A stretch of DNA of 64,000 bases, taken from the NCBI GenBank assembly GCA_016711485.1, contig JADJSX010000008.1, positions 434,001 to 498,000 on the forward strand. Direction: 5' to 3'. Origin of the DNA: Leptospiraceae bacterium. Lineage in GTDB: Bacteria > Spirochaetota > Leptospiria > Leptospirales > Leptospiraceae. Positions 35,311 through 44,878 of this stretch are shown here, piece by piece. A program made the position numbers and the translations under genes. A model generated the notes under the pieces. It worked only from the letters and a program-made list of their open reading frames with translations. It had not been told where the DNA came from and ran no database searches. How positions within the stretch are numbered: the first letter of the stretch is position 1; each line of letters begins with the position of its first letter.

Positions 35311-37680
35311 TTAAATGTGGTAGGACTGAGATGTATAATAGGCAATTTTTTTATATAATTCTTCTGGGCTAAATGGTTTTGCAATAAAATCATTCATTCC
35401 TGCTTTTTTTACTTTATCGAAAGTATCAATCATCGCAGATGCTGTTAATGCTATGATTGGTACATTTTTATATCGGTTATTGGAAATATTTCGAATTGCT
35501 ATTGCTGCTTCGTATCCATTTAATACTGGCATTTGTAAATCCATAAGTATGATCGTATAATCTTTTATTTCGGCCATTTCGATTGCTTTTTGACCGTTAT
35601 CTGCTATATCTACTGAAATATTCCAAAAGTTTAAAAATTCTTCTACTACAATTTGATTAAATTTATAGTCTTCTACTAAGAGCAGAGTAATATTATTAAG
35701 AGGTATTTCGATTTGAAATTTCTCTTTTGAAATCTCAGTTGAATCAATAGAAGGGAGATCAAATGTAAGTCCAAAATAAAAATTTGATCCAATATCTATC
35801 TGACTTTCTACATAGATTTTACTATTTTGTAATTCCAATAATAACTTTGTAATTGATAATCCTAATCCAGACCCAAATTTTATATTTGTTCTATTGTCTT
35901 TTTCTTGGGAATAACTTTCAAAAATAGAATTTAAATTTTCCGAATTGATTCCAATTCCAGTATCAATTACAGAAAAATCAATAGTAACAGAGTTTTTAGT
36001 AATTAAATTTAGTTTTAAAAATAAATAAACAGAGCCTGTTTCGGTAAATTTAATTGCGTTACTAATTAGATTATTTAATATTTGAAAAAGTCGAACTGAG
36101 TCACCTACAATTATTTGAGGTAATCGTTTATCCAATTCTACAATGAATTCAATGTTTTTCTCTATTGCTATAGGAGAAAAAGAATTTCGAATACTTTCTA
36201 CAAGGTTTACTAACTTAAATTCTTTTTTTTCGAATTCTATTTTTCTAGCTTCAATTTTACTATAATCTAATATATCATTTATAATAACTAAAAGGTTACT
36301 CACTGAGAATTTTAATATTTCTAATTTGCTAAACTGAGATTCTGATAGATTGTCACGCAATAATAAACTCACAATGGCTGAAATTAAATTCATCGGAGTT
36401 CGAATTTCATGGCTCATATAAGCAAGAAAATCACTTTTAACTTTTGTTAATTTTTCGGCTGTTTCTTTTGCTTCTGTAAGTTCTTTAGTTCTTTCGCTTA
36501 TTTTATTTTCTAAATCTAACATGTAACCGTTTAATTTCTGATTCGACTCTTTTATGGTTTCTGACATTTGATTAAAGGAATTTGCTAAAATTCCAAATTC
36601 GTCTTTAGAATCAGTGACAATTCTATAATTGTATTCTCCTTCTTTAACCTTTTCTGTAGCTACAATAAGTTCATTAATCGGTTTAACTAAATGGTTTGCA
36701 AGATAAAAAGTAACTAACAGTGTAACGGATAAAGCAATAAAAAAAGCGATAATAGAAGTGTTTACGAATTTTTCCTTAAACCGTATAATGTCTCTTTCAG
36801 AAACGTCAAATATTACTAACCCGACTGCGTTCTTTTTTGAATCTAAAATAATTACTTTAGAAGTAAGAACTTTTCCATAAGTCGTATCTACAAAATCATT
36901 ATCTATATTTGATTTTTTATCCTCTAAAAGTTTTTTCAATTTAAGAATATTTTCTTTGTTATCAATATAAATATCTCCGGGTCTAGAATATAAAGATCCT
37001 TTTTTTACAAACGTATAAATAACTTCATTGGTTTCATTTAAATAAGTTATTTTAGAAACACGTTGGAGATCTGTATTAGAATTAAATGGAGACAAATCTG
37101 CATATACCTCAAATGGACTAATCGAATTTACCGAAAAAACAAAATTCCCGTCTATATATAATTTTTCTTTCTTGTTTTCTGTTCTAAAAGAGACTGGAAT
37201 ATCTCCTTTTGGAGTATTTATTGTAAAATCTTTTGTGAAATTTTTTTGCCTATCGTATACATTTAATTTATTCTTTTTATCTAAGTAGGAATAAAAACCA
37301 AAGTCCACAGTTTCAACCCAGAACACCGGTGATTCTTGGGTATTTCCTGAAATATTGTAAACAAATTGTCCTTTAACTGCATCCCAAGATATCGTGTATA
37401 AAAAAGTATTTTCCCCATACCCTTCAAGAGCGTTAGCTAGAATTTTTTGTGTTTTCCAGAAGTCTGGATCGTTTTGAGCGTCTGGGTGATTCCACTTGTT
37501 GTGTTTGTCTCCATCGATTGCAGAAGCAATTATATGGGAATTTCTTAGTTTATCTTCCTTTAATTTTTCAAGAAACATATCTATGGAGGTTTTATATATC
37601 AAAAATCCAATGAATATCGATATCGAAATAGAAAAAAGTGTTATGCCTGTAAATAGTTTTGTTCGAATGGAGAATTTCAT
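35311..37680 (-). CDS. Hybrid sensor histidine kinase
   Basis: This is a 789-aa membrane kinase. The order is membrane helix (about 9-28), periplasmic Cache-like sensor (about 30-305), helix (about 307-328), HAMP (about 328-382), coiled coil, HisKA with phospho-acceptor His424 (MSHEIRTPMN), and HATPase (NLISNAIKFTE, DTGIGI, GSGLGLSI). The C-terminal receiver has an acidic pair in VEDYKFN, phospho-acceptor Asp714 (MDLQMP) and Lys in IAKPF. All catalytic positions are present. The output would be phosphotransfer to a separate Hpt protein or regulator, as no DNA-binding domain is attached and no partner is adjacent. The divergent ceramidase gene starts 59 bp away. Confidence 0.93.
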   Translation of the reverse strand: MKFSIRTKLFTGITLFSISISIFIGFLIYKTSIDMFLEKLKEDKLRNSHIIASAIDGDKHNKWNHPDAQNDPDFWKTQKILANALEGYGENTFLYTISWDAVKGQFVYNISGNTQESPVFWVETVDFGFYSYLDKKNKLNVYDRQKNFTKDFTINTPKGDIPVSFRTENKKEKLYIDGNFVFSVNSISPFEVYADLSPFNSNTDLQRVSKITYLNETNEVIYTFVKKGSLYSRPGDIYIDNKENILKLKKLLEDKKSNIDNDFVDTTYGKVLTSKVIILDSKKNAVGLVIFDVSERDIIRFKEKFVNTSIIAFFIALSVTLLVTFYLANHLVKPINELIVATEKVKEGEYNYRIVTDSKDEFGILANSFNQMSETIKESNQKLNGYMLDLENKISERTKELTEAKETAEKLTKVKSDFLAYMSHEIRTPMNLISAIVSLLLRDNLSESQFSKLEILKFSVSNLLVIINDILDYSKIEARKIEFEKKEFKLVNLVESIRNSFSPIAIEKNIEFIVELDKRLPQIIVGDSVRLFQILNNLISNAIKFTETGSVYLFLKLNLITKNSVTIDFSVIDTGIGINSENLNSIFESYSQEKDNRTNIKFGSGLGLSITKLLLELQNSKIYVESQIDIGSNFYFGLTFDLPSIDSTEISKEKFQIEIPLNNITLLLVEDYKFNQIVVEEFLNFWNISVDIADNGQKAIEMAEIKDYTIILMDLQMPVLNGYEAAIAIRNISNNRYKNVPIIALTASAMIDTFDKVKKAGMNDFIAKPFSPEELYKKIAYYTSQSYHI

Positions 37681-37739
37681 TTAGCTGTAAACAATATACT
37701 TTTTCTTGCTAAATTTGAATATTAAATTTCGATAGGAAA

Positions 37740-38444
37740 ATGACAATCGAACCACTTTCTTTAGGCTGCCCATGGTCGAATTTTTTACCACCTACCATTC
37801 AATTTTGTGAACGTAATCTGTGTTCTTATATTACAACTCCAGCAAATACATGGTCAAACTTGTCTTATATTTTCATCGGTATATTTTTATTATTCAAAAT
37901 TAGAAAAAAAAATACACCTAGATATTTAACGTTATTTCCCATAGCCGCAATTTTGACTGGTATTGCCTCTTTTTTATACCATGCAAGTTTTACGTTTTTA
38001 TTTCAATTTTTTGACTTATCATCTATGTATCTTTTTTCTTGTATTTTATTAGTACTTAATTGGCAACGAATTCGACCATTAGAAATTTCTAAATTAATTT
38101 CTCTATTTTTTATACTAATTCTAAGTTCGATAATTCTACTTTATTTTTTTAAAAAATATGGAATTCTTATTTTTGGATTACACTTAGTAATTGCTATATG
38201 TCTTGAGTATAGAATTTATTTATCTCAAAAATCATCTAAATTTTCTGGATTAAAATATTATACTAATTTTCTATTTGCTATTTTTTGTTTTTTTCTAGCA
38301 CTTTTTATTTGGATTTTAGATTTCAAAAAAATTATTTGTTATCCTGATAACCATATTTTGCAGGGACATGCGGTTTGGCATATACTTACTTCTTTTTGTT
38401 ATTTGTTTCTATTTCGGTTTTATGATGAAATAAAGAGTATTTAG
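37740..38444 (+). CDS. Ceramidase (CREST-superfamily hydrolase)
   Basis: This is a 234-aa seven-helix membrane protein of the alkaline ceramidase family. It begins with CERNLC and the signature ANTWSNL (35-41). The zinc/catalytic residues are recognisable: Ser77, His81 (SFLYH), Asp92, and His210/His214 (HAVWH). These match the positions known for alkaline ceramidases such as human ACER3. It would hydrolyse an amide-linked lipid in the inner membrane; the bacterial substrate is unknown (ceramide or an N-acyl amino lipid). It converges on and overlaps the GH3-family gene by 59 bp at the 3' end. Confidence 0.85.
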   Translation: MTIEPLSLGCPWSNFLPPTIQFCERNLCSYITTPANTWSNLSYIFIGIFLLFKIRKKNTPRYLTLFPIAAILTGIASFLYHASFTFLFQFFDLSSMYLFSCILLVLNWQRIRPLEISKLISLFFILILSSIILLYFFKKYGILIFGLHLVIAICLEYRIYLSQKSSKFSGLKYYTNFLFAIFCFFLALFIWILDFKKIICYPDNHILQGHAVWHILTSFCYLFLFRFYDEIKSI

Positions 38445-40020
38445 TTGTTCCAAGCGGCGCATTTTTTATTTTTGATTCTAAGAAAATTTTCATTGAATCA
38501 CTAGGGAGAGATTCAATTTTAAATCTAGCCAATTGTCCTGATTTACGAGCTTGTGCGTAATAGATATTATCCGTTAAGGCGGAATCTATAGAATTTGCTA
38601 GATCCTCATTATTAAATTGATTTAAAGTTTCTAGAAATAAAATATACATACCAATATTTTCTTTCACTTCAGGTTTCACATAGTAAAATTCTGGAATAAT
38701 TTTCTTTTTTTGAAATTCTGACTTTAATACAGCATTTAAATAGACTTCACTTAGTTTTTCTCCTACAAGGTCAGATATAGTTTCCTCTTTTCCTAAAAAT
38801 CGGAAAGCAGGAATTTGATTGAATTTTCCGGCTAATTGAATTTGATCCTTAGTGGCATATCGATATAATCCTCCGCCTGTAGTCAAAATTACTTCATATA
38901 TTGAATCTGGTTTTACTTCATTTGCTAATACAATGGAACCTGATTTTATATCCCTAAATTCGAAAAAATGGGAATTTATCGCGAGTAAATTACCTGAAAA
39001 TTCTTCCAAAAACACTGGAAAAGTTATAAATCCCTCAGTGGATAATAATCCTTTTCCTTGGATTTTAGTATTGGGGAATTTTTTTTCTATTTCACTAATG
39101 AATAATTTCGAATTTCCTTCTGTCCAAAGGCTAATTAAGGTTAAGTGCTTCCAAACTTTTTCCCAAAATAAATTATCATCTAGAGAAATGGTTCTTAAAT
39201 ATTTTGCCCTATTTGGGTTTTTAGATAATTTTTTTCGTAATGTTATTTCAATTTCTGAATCTATTTTTACAGAAATAGTTCCGTTTTCCATATCCTTTAA
39301 TAATAATTGAGAAATTTCTTTATAATAATCTAAAAGTATTTTTAAATAACTTGGACTCCATACAGAAATTAATCGAAGCTCTGGATCAGACATTAAAAAA
39401 AGTAGAGTAATATATTTAAAATCATTAAAGTTTGAAATTTTAGATACAATAGAAGGGACTGACTGGATTGAGTTAACTAAAAGTTTTTCTAATATTCCAA
39501 AGTATAATGGATTTTCTTCAAAGCTGACAGGTATTTTTGAGTTATATTTTTCTTTATTTAGAACGGGAGTTACAGTCCAGTATGCGCGACCTCTACATAA
39601 ATCGGGAAAATTTTCAAATAAATTATATACCCATGCTCCTAAAGATTCTTCAAATTCTTTTTTTAAACTAACGTTATATGGTATCCATTTGGAGGAGTTG
39701 GTTGTTCCGCTTGTAAGTGTAAAACGGGTAAAAGGATCAAAACTTAGTATGCCTTTTTTTCCATTTCGAATTTGTTCCAAATAGTGTTTATAATCTTCAT
39801 ACTCTGTGACGGGTACTTTTTCTTGGTAATCTTTTATATTTCGAATCGATTTAAAGGTATATCGTTTTCCATAACTGGTATTTTGGTTTTTTTTTAGTAA
39901 ATTTAGTAGATACGTTTCTTGAATCTGAGCCATATTATTGGATGCTTTTATGAAATTGTCAAATTTACTTTTGGAGAGCATTTTCCAGATTTTATTTGAT
40001 AAATAGGTGATATAGTTCAT
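38386..40020 (-). CDS. GH3-family adenylate-forming enzyme
   Basis: This is a 544-aa protein of the GH3 family, first known in plants as auxin-amido synthetases and widespread in bacteria without a known role. The ATP-binding signature is TLTSGTTNSSKWIPYN (about residues 106-121). The mid-domain motif TTGGGLYRYATKDQI is at about 381-395. The family couples a carboxylate to an amine via an acyl-adenylate. Length fits well. Its 3' end overlaps the ceramidase gene by 59 bp in antiparallel. The two encode enzymes that could make and break amide lipids, but this is speculation from neighbourhood alone. It has no co-directional close neighbour. Confidence 0.85.
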   Translation of the reverse strand: MNYITYLSNKIWKMLSKSKFDNFIKASNNMAQIQETYLLNLLKKNQNTSYGKRYTFKSIRNIKDYQEKVPVTEYEDYKHYLEQIRNGKKGILSFDPFTRFTLTSGTTNSSKWIPYNVSLKKEFEESLGAWVYNLFENFPDLCRGRAYWTVTPVLNKEKYNSKIPVSFEENPLYFGILEKLLVNSIQSVPSIVSKISNFNDFKYITLLFLMSDPELRLISVWSPSYLKILLDYYKEISQLLLKDMENGTISVKIDSEIEITLRKKLSKNPNRAKYLRTISLDDNLFWEKVWKHLTLISLWTEGNSKLFISEIEKKFPNTKIQGKGLLSTEGFITFPVFLEEFSGNLLAINSHFFEFRDIKSGSIVLANEVKPDSIYEVILTTGGGLYRYATKDQIQLAGKFNQIPAFRFLGKEETISDLVGEKLSEVYLNAVLKSEFQKKKIIPEFYYVKPEVKENIGMYILFLETLNQFNNEDLANSIDSALTDNIYYAQARKSGQLARFKIESLPSDSMKIFLESKIKNAPLGTTKYSLFHHKTEIETNNKKK

Positions 40021-40083
40021 TTTAATTTCCTTTTTCTAAAGCTCTTACAATAAATGGACGTAGATTATTCCAAACAAAGTAAG

Positions 40084-40347
40084 TAAATTACCTTACATTA
40101 TCATTTCATTAAAAAAGAAATAAGAAATAAGAATGAAAAGAAATATTAACCTTCAAAGGAAACTTGGACCCGTCCTATTTTTTTATTCAATATCGAAAAT
40201 TACAACAGGTTTTTCCCCTATCGCTTAATTAGCTATCCCTAAGTTGATATATCGGAAGCTATTGATTTAATTACCATATTTGCATTTTCTAATATTCTTA
40301 AATTGACTTTAATTTTAAATTTTTACCTTTTTGCGTTACATCAGTTA
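40084..40347. repeat. Family II element, longest and most degenerate copy
   Basis: This copy is about 264 bp, bounded by TAAATTACCTTACATTATC on the left and the inverse of TAATAACTGATGTAACGC on the right. The left hairpin region (ATCATTTCATTAAAAAAGAAAT) resembles the short copies. The right 55 bp match the core of the 33.9-kb copy. Apart from it, the 40021-40722 gap contains nothing I can assign. Confidence 0.55.
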
Positions 40348-40677
40348 TTAAATTTTATATATGCATTCATGTTTCTGTAGTTAGATGCAATCTCTAAATT
40401 TGTACAATGCCCTGTGTAATTTATCTTTTTCCTGAATATCGGCAACTAAAAAATTTGCATTTTTTCCCTTTGATTAAATAATCCGTACGGATTTGAGCTT
40501 GGTGTTATTCGCACTTAATCATATATGTCGCCAAACGTTTATGTCATTAAGTTTAGAATTTTTCACCAAGTAGAAGGCTACGACAGTAGATAAACACGGA
40601 TAGATTTAATAAGTCTCAGTTTATTAGATTTCTGAATCGTAAATGTCTACGTTAGCGAGATTAAAAATTTGGGTACT

Positions 40678-40717
40678 ACTTACTTTTGAATGACTAATTT
40701 ACCATTTAAAAGTAAGT
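40678..40717 (-). terminator. Terminator of msrA
   Basis: A 15-bp stem with one mismatch (40678-40692 against 40703-40717, arm ACTTACTTTTGAATG) and a 10-nt loop lies 5 bp past the msrA stop. On the minus strand it ends in a T-poor tail, so strength is uncertain. Confidence 0.65.
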
Positions 40718-40722
40718 TAGTT

Positions 40723-41235
40723 CTACGAACCAAATACTTTTCTATACTTCTCTACTTTCGGTTTTACAACATAGGCACAATAAGAGTTGTACGGATTATT
40801 ACGAAAATAATTTTGGTGGTAGTCTTCTGCAGGATAAAAAATTTCTAGTGGGACAATATCTGTAACAATAGGATTCTTCCAGTTAGCCGCTGCAGAAGTT
40901 TTAGAGGATTCTGCGATTTGTTTTTGTAGATCATTGTGGTAGAATATAATGGAACGGTATTGTGTTCCTTGGTCATTTCCTTGTCGATTCAGAGTAGTTG
41001 GGTCGTGCACAGTCCAAAATATATCTAAAATTTTTTCCAATGAAATAATATTGGGATCAAATTCAATTTGCACTACTTCAGCATGACCGGTTGTTTCATC
41101 ACATACTTCCTTATAAGTGGGATTTTTTTTATGCCCCCCCGCATAACCAGACGTAACCGATTTTACGCCATCTACCAATTGATATACAGCTTCTAAACAC
41201 CAAAAACACCCACCGCCTATAGTTGTTTGTTCCAT
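40723..41235 (-). CDS. msrA: Peptide-methionine (S)-S-oxide reductase MsrA
   Basis: This is a 170-aa repair enzyme that reduces methionine-S-sulfoxide in proteins. The catalytic motif GGCFWC is at residues 8-13 with nucleophile Cys10. The TSGYAGG segment is at about 27-33, the glutamates of GHAEVV follow, and the terminal part is CAYVVKPK with a possible resolving Cys. The protein has no signal peptide and is cytosolic. Length fits the family core. No msrB partner is present in the window. A hairpin terminator follows directly. Confidence 0.97.
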   Translation of the reverse strand: MEQTTIGGGCFWCLEAVYQLVDGVKSVTSGYAGGHKKNPTYKEVCDETTGHAEVVQIEFDPNIISLEKILDIFWTVHDPTTLNRQGNDQGTQYRSIIFYHNDLQKQIAESSKTSAAANWKNPIVTDIVPLEIFYPAEDYHQNYFRNNPYNSYCAYVVKPKVEKYRKVFGS

Positions 41236-41345
41236 TTTTAATCCTTTTTTTCATAATTGAAATTTATCTTAAAACAAACAAGGATTTTGTATGAATTAGA
41301 TAGATTTCTGTAAGAGTTTCTTTATTTTATTTTCAAAATAATTTC

Positions 41346-41374
41346 TTGACACAATTTATATCCTCGAATATATT
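41346..41374 (+). promoter_or_regulatory. Sigma-70-type promoter for the TPR lipoprotein
   Basis: A perfect -35 TTGACA (41346-41351), a 17-bp spacer and TATATT (41369-41374, five of six) precede the lipoprotein ATG at 41411 by about 37 bp. It is the best promoter match I found in the window. Confidence 0.75.
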
Positions 41375-41410
41375 CATCGATTCTAAAATGCTTTTTAGAA
41401 AGGACTATGT

Positions 41411-42052
41411 ATGAAGTGGACTATTTTATTAAACTTGATTTTTTTCTGTATGTATTGTGCAACTGAAGAGGTCAAAGAGAATAAACCAGCTGTAATTGAA
41501 ACTCCCAAATCGGAAGTGGTACAACCAGCTAAAACAGATTCTAAGCCTAGATATCTTGATATAGATTTTGCAAAAGAAAGATTACTCAAAGATCAGACGG
41601 ATGCAGAAAAAGTTGGTAAAGCGAAGGCGTTGATTCATGAAGCAAATACGCTTTCTAAATTAAAGAAAAATGATGATGCAATATTAAAATTTGAAGAAGC
41701 ATTTGGATATGGCACAGACGGCGAGGCTTATTATCGATATGGAAATACTCTTTCGAATATTCAAAAACTAGAAGAGTCAATTCAAGCCTATGATATCGCA
41801 CTTGAGTTAGGTTATGAAAAACCTTATTACGCTTTATACAACAAAGCTTGTTCTTTTAGTATGTTAAAGAATGCAGAAGAATCGTTTAAATATATTTTAA
41901 TAGCTGTGGATAAAGGGTATAAGGCAATTCCTTACATGCAAGAAGATCCTGATTTAGAATACATTCGCTCTTTACCGGAATGGAAATCGAAATATAAAGA
42001 AATAAAAAAACGTTTTAAAGAGCGAGATGAATTAGAAAAAACTAAAGGTTAA
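41411..42052 (+). CDS. TPR lipoprotein
   Basis: This is a 213-aa protein with a signal peptide ending in a lipobox-like FCMYC (Cys15), then Ala-Thr. It should therefore be lipid-anchored to the inner or outer membrane. A Pro/Lys/Glu linker follows (about 20-55). TPR motifs occupy about residues 70-185 (AILKFEEAF, YYRYGNTLSNIQKLEESI, YYALYNKACSFS). The function is unknown; TPR lipoproteins act as scaffolds. A strong promoter lies upstream. The last 4 bp overlap the stop of the convergent metallophosphatase gene. Confidence 0.8.
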   Translation: MKWTILLNLIFFCMYCATEEVKENKPAVIETPKSEVVQPAKTDSKPRYLDIDFAKERLLKDQTDAEKVGKAKALIHEANTLSKLKKNDDAILKFEEAFGYGTDGEAYYRYGNTLSNIQKLEESIQAYDIALELGYEKPYYALYNKACSFSMLKNAEESFKYILIAVDKGYKAIPYMQEDPDLEYIRSLPEWKSKYKEIKKRFKERDELEKTKG

Positions 42053-43314
42053 TTCAAATTAGCCTTTGTTAAGTTAATTACTGAAATTTCTGCTGGGGCC
42101 CCAATTCTAAGAGGCGGTCCCCAGTATCCTGTCCCACTGCTTACATATAACCAAGTGTTTTCATGTTTATATAGACCAGCTACAAATCTTTGGAATAAAT
42201 GTATTAAAATATTTCCAGGAAAATACTGTCCTCCGTGTGTATGCCCTGAAAGCTGTAAATCAAATCCAGCTTTAGTTGCTTCAAGAACACTGTTAGGTTG
42301 GTGCGCAAGTAGAACTTTAAAATCAGAATTTTCGGTTGATTCTATTGATTTAAAAGGGTCAGAAGTATGGGACGGAAAGATAGTATGCGCCTTATAGTCA
42401 GTAACTCCTGCCAGTAAAAGTTTAGAATTGCCGTGTTGAATTATTTTATTTTCATTTAGAAGAACATTTATTCCAAGTTTTTTAATTTCCGAAATCCAAG
42501 ATAATACTCCAGAGTAGTATTCATGATTACCCGTCACAAAAAAAGTTCCGTACTTTGATTTTAAATTTCCTAAAGGTTCAATATGATTTTTTAGTTTATG
42601 GACAGAACCATCCACCAAATCTCCAGTAATCGAAACTAAGTCTGGGTTTAGGGAGTTGATCCTCGCCACAATGGATTCTAAAAATTCCTTTCGAATCGTT
42701 GGACCGATGTGAATATCTGAAATTTGTATAATTTTAAATCCAACTAAGTCGGGATGTAATTCTGTAACTGGAATATTTATTTGTTTAATTTCTACTTTGT
42801 GTATTGCCCTGTAAAATCCATACCCAGTGAGGCTAACGGCCGTTAATGCTATCGAAGGTTTTAAAAAACTCATAAAAAATTCTTTTCGACTGATGGAATT
42901 AGAACTAACGGTAAGTATTTCTGGTGTTTTGCGGAATACTGAGAGTATCCAGTTAATTCCATTTACAATTCCAAAAGATAAATCATGAAATACCATCAAA
43001 CTAAATAGAATTGTAATAAAACCTAAACTAATAAATGCAACAAAAGAAAGTGTTTTTTGCCAATCTGAATCTTCCAAAAAAAGACTAGATAGGTAAGATG
43101 CTGGAGTAAGTAAAGTTAATACAAAAAGTAAACTCCAAAATCCAAGTTTAGGAGCCATTGTCAAATTCCAGTCATCTAAAATTCTACTGCCTACATAATA
43201 ATATGCGCTGCCGATGATGATCGTAAATACACCAATAAATATTATAAATCTTTGCAAATTTTTCCTCCTTTCGTTTGACCTTTGATATATGGTGAGGTTC
43301 CCGTATTTATCCAA
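42049..43314 (-). CDS. Membrane-anchored metallophosphoesterase (YkuE/YaeI-like)
   Basis: This is a 421-aa protein with four membrane helices in its first 130 residues (about 20-42, 55-75, 85-110, 115-130) and a possible fifth before the catalytic domain. The metallophosphatase motifs are ISDIHIGPTI, TGDLVDG, GNHEYYSG, LAHQPN and SGHTHGGQ, so the dimetal site is complete. The orientation places the domain on one face of the membrane only. Related proteins act on phospholipids or UDP-diacylglucosamine, but the substrate is not certain. It is divergent from the helicase gene, with 72 bp between the starts. Confidence 0.85.
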   Translation of the reverse strand: MDKYGNLTIYQRSNERRKNLQRFIIFIGVFTIIIGSAYYYVGSRILDDWNLTMAPKLGFWSLLFVLTLLTPASYLSSLFLEDSDWQKTLSFVAFISLGFITILFSLMVFHDLSFGIVNGINWILSVFRKTPEILTVSSNSISRKEFFMSFLKPSIALTAVSLTGYGFYRAIHKVEIKQINIPVTELHPDLVGFKIIQISDIHIGPTIRKEFLESIVARINSLNPDLVSITGDLVDGSVHKLKNHIEPLGNLKSKYGTFFVTGNHEYYSGVLSWISEIKKLGINVLLNENKIIQHGNSKLLLAGVTDYKAHTIFPSHTSDPFKSIESTENSDFKVLLAHQPNSVLEATKAGFDLQLSGHTHGGQYFPGNILIHLFQRFVAGLYKHENTWLYVSSGTGYWGPPLRIGAPAEISVINLTKANLN

Positions 43315-43386
43315 GGGACAAAAGCCACGTCCTAAATCAGGCTAAATAAGGGCTATCCCTCCTAAGGTCGAATGAAAACATGACTT

Positions 43387-44781
43387 ATGACATTTAAAAG
43401 CTTAAATATTATCGATCCTATCTGCAGAGCCTTAGAACAAGAAGGTTATACTACCCCAACTCCTATTCAAATACAATCAATTCCAGCGGCACTCGAAGGA
43501 AAAGACATTTTAGGTTCTGCACAGACAGGAACCGGCAAAACTGCCGCATTCGCTATTCCAGTATTACAAAAATTACAGGCTCGCCCAAAAACAAATATTT
43601 ACGGAGGAGTTCAAGCACTCATTCTCGCGCCTACTCGCGAGTTAGCCGTTCAAATCGGAGAAAGTTTTAGAGTATACGGTAAATTTGCCTCTCAAAAATA
43701 CGCAGTAATTTATGGAGGAGTTTCCCAAAGAAACCAAGAACAGGTGCTCCGCGGGAAAATTGATATTATTGTAGCAACTCCAGGAAGGCTTTTAGATTTA
43801 GTTAATCAAAAAATTGTTAAATTACATGCAGTCCATACGTTAGTATTGGATGAAGCTGATAAAATGTTAAGTATGGGTTTTATTGACGATGTGCGTAAAA
43901 TCATTGGTAAAATGCCACCAAAGCGACAAACATTATTTTACTCCGCAACAATGCCAAAAGAAATTCAAAAATTGGCCGATGAAATTTTAAAAGATCCAGT
44001 CCGTATTGAAGTAGCTAGAGTTTCCTCTACAAATGAAAATATTGTACAAGAACTTTACCAAGTAGATAGAGGAAATAAAAATCAACTACTAATGCATCTT
44101 TTAAAAGATGAGGCTATGTCTAGAGTACTTGTGTTTTCTCGAACCAAACATACAGCCAATAAAGTTGTAAAAGAGCTCAATCGAAATTCTATTCAATCTG
44201 ACGCAATTCATGGAAATAAAACACAAAGTGCAAGGCAAAAAGCATTAGATAGTTTTAAAGCTGGGAAGTTACGCGTATTAGTCGCAACTGATATTGCATC
44301 TCGTGGGATTGACGTCGATGAAATTACCCACGTGATTAACTATGAATTGCCGAACGAACCAGAAGCTTATGTTCACCGAATCGGTAGAACTGGTAGAGCC
44401 GGAGCGCTCGGGAAAGCAATTTCCTTTTGCGATAGAGACGAAAAACATTATTTAAAATCAATTGAGCGACTTGCCAAAAGAACCATTCAGGTTAATGCCG
44501 ATCATCCGTTCCCATTTGGAAGTCCAGTTCCTAAAGCAGAGCCGGGCGCAAATGACCGTCCTCCAAGAGACCCAAGAGATCGACGCGGGGGCGGTGGTGG
44601 TGGAGACAGACGACCCAAAAAATCCAATGTTAACACTTCAGGTGGCGGATCCTCTTCTGGAAATGAAGGTGCAAACAGAAACGGAGGAGATAGAAATAAA
44701 TCTCGTCCTGCTGGAAAACCAAAAGCAAAACAAAAAGACTTAGCTTTTTCTTTTAAGAAAAAAGGAAACAGAAGTAAGTAG
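43387..44781 (+). CDS. DEAD-box RNA helicase
   Basis: This is a 464-aa ATP-dependent RNA helicase. The motifs appear in order: Q motif (TPTPIQIQSIP), AQTGTGKT (motif I), PTRELA (Ia), DEAD (II, VLDEADKM), SAT (III), VLVFSRT (IV), ATDIASRGID (V) and HRIGRTGRAG (VI). The C-terminal 90 residues are Gly/Arg/Lys/Pro-rich (RGGGGGGDRR) and likely bind RNA nonspecifically. It belongs to the RhlE-like group (CsdA, RhlE), with roles in RNA decay and ribosome assembly. A family II repeat lies 31 bp after the stop. No cold-shock promoter could be identified. Confidence 0.95.
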   Translation: MTFKSLNIIDPICRALEQEGYTTPTPIQIQSIPAALEGKDILGSAQTGTGKTAAFAIPVLQKLQARPKTNIYGGVQALILAPTRELAVQIGESFRVYGKFASQKYAVIYGGVSQRNQEQVLRGKIDIIVATPGRLLDLVNQKIVKLHAVHTLVLDEADKMLSMGFIDDVRKIIGKMPPKRQTLFYSATMPKEIQKLADEILKDPVRIEVARVSSTNENIVQELYQVDRGNKNQLLMHLLKDEAMSRVLVFSRTKHTANKVVKELNRNSIQSDAIHGNKTQSARQKALDSFKAGKLRVLVATDIASRGIDVDEITHVINYELPNEPEAYVHRIGRTGRAGALGKAISFCDRDEKHYLKSIERLAKRTIQVNADHPFPFGSPVPKAEPGANDRPPRDPRDRRGGGGGGDRRPKKSNVNTSGGGSSSGNEGANRNGGDRNKSRPAGKPKAKQKDLAFSFKKKGNRSK

Positions 44782-44811
44782 AATTATCGCTTGAATTTTT
44801 TTTCAATTATT

Positions 44812-44878
44812 TAACTCACCTTACGCTGTTGCTATTATCATTTCTTCATAAAAGAAATGATAGAGTTCGGGTGAGTTA
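44812..44878. repeat. Family II element, short hairpin copy fused to the end of the GAF-cyclase gene
   Basis: This 67-bp copy has ends TAACTCACC and GGTGAGTTA (perfect 9-bp inverted repeat) and a core hairpin ATCATTTCTT...AAGAAATGAT. Its terminal TAA is the stop codon of the minus-strand cyclase gene. Confidence 0.8.

Noticed and set aside
38852..39310. 152-aa plus-strand reading opposite the GH3 gene
   Set aside because: GH3 motifs on the minus strand span it; no start context.
44462..44743. 93-aa frame inside the helicase tail
   Set aside because: Alternate frame of the low-complexity Gly/Arg region of the helicase.
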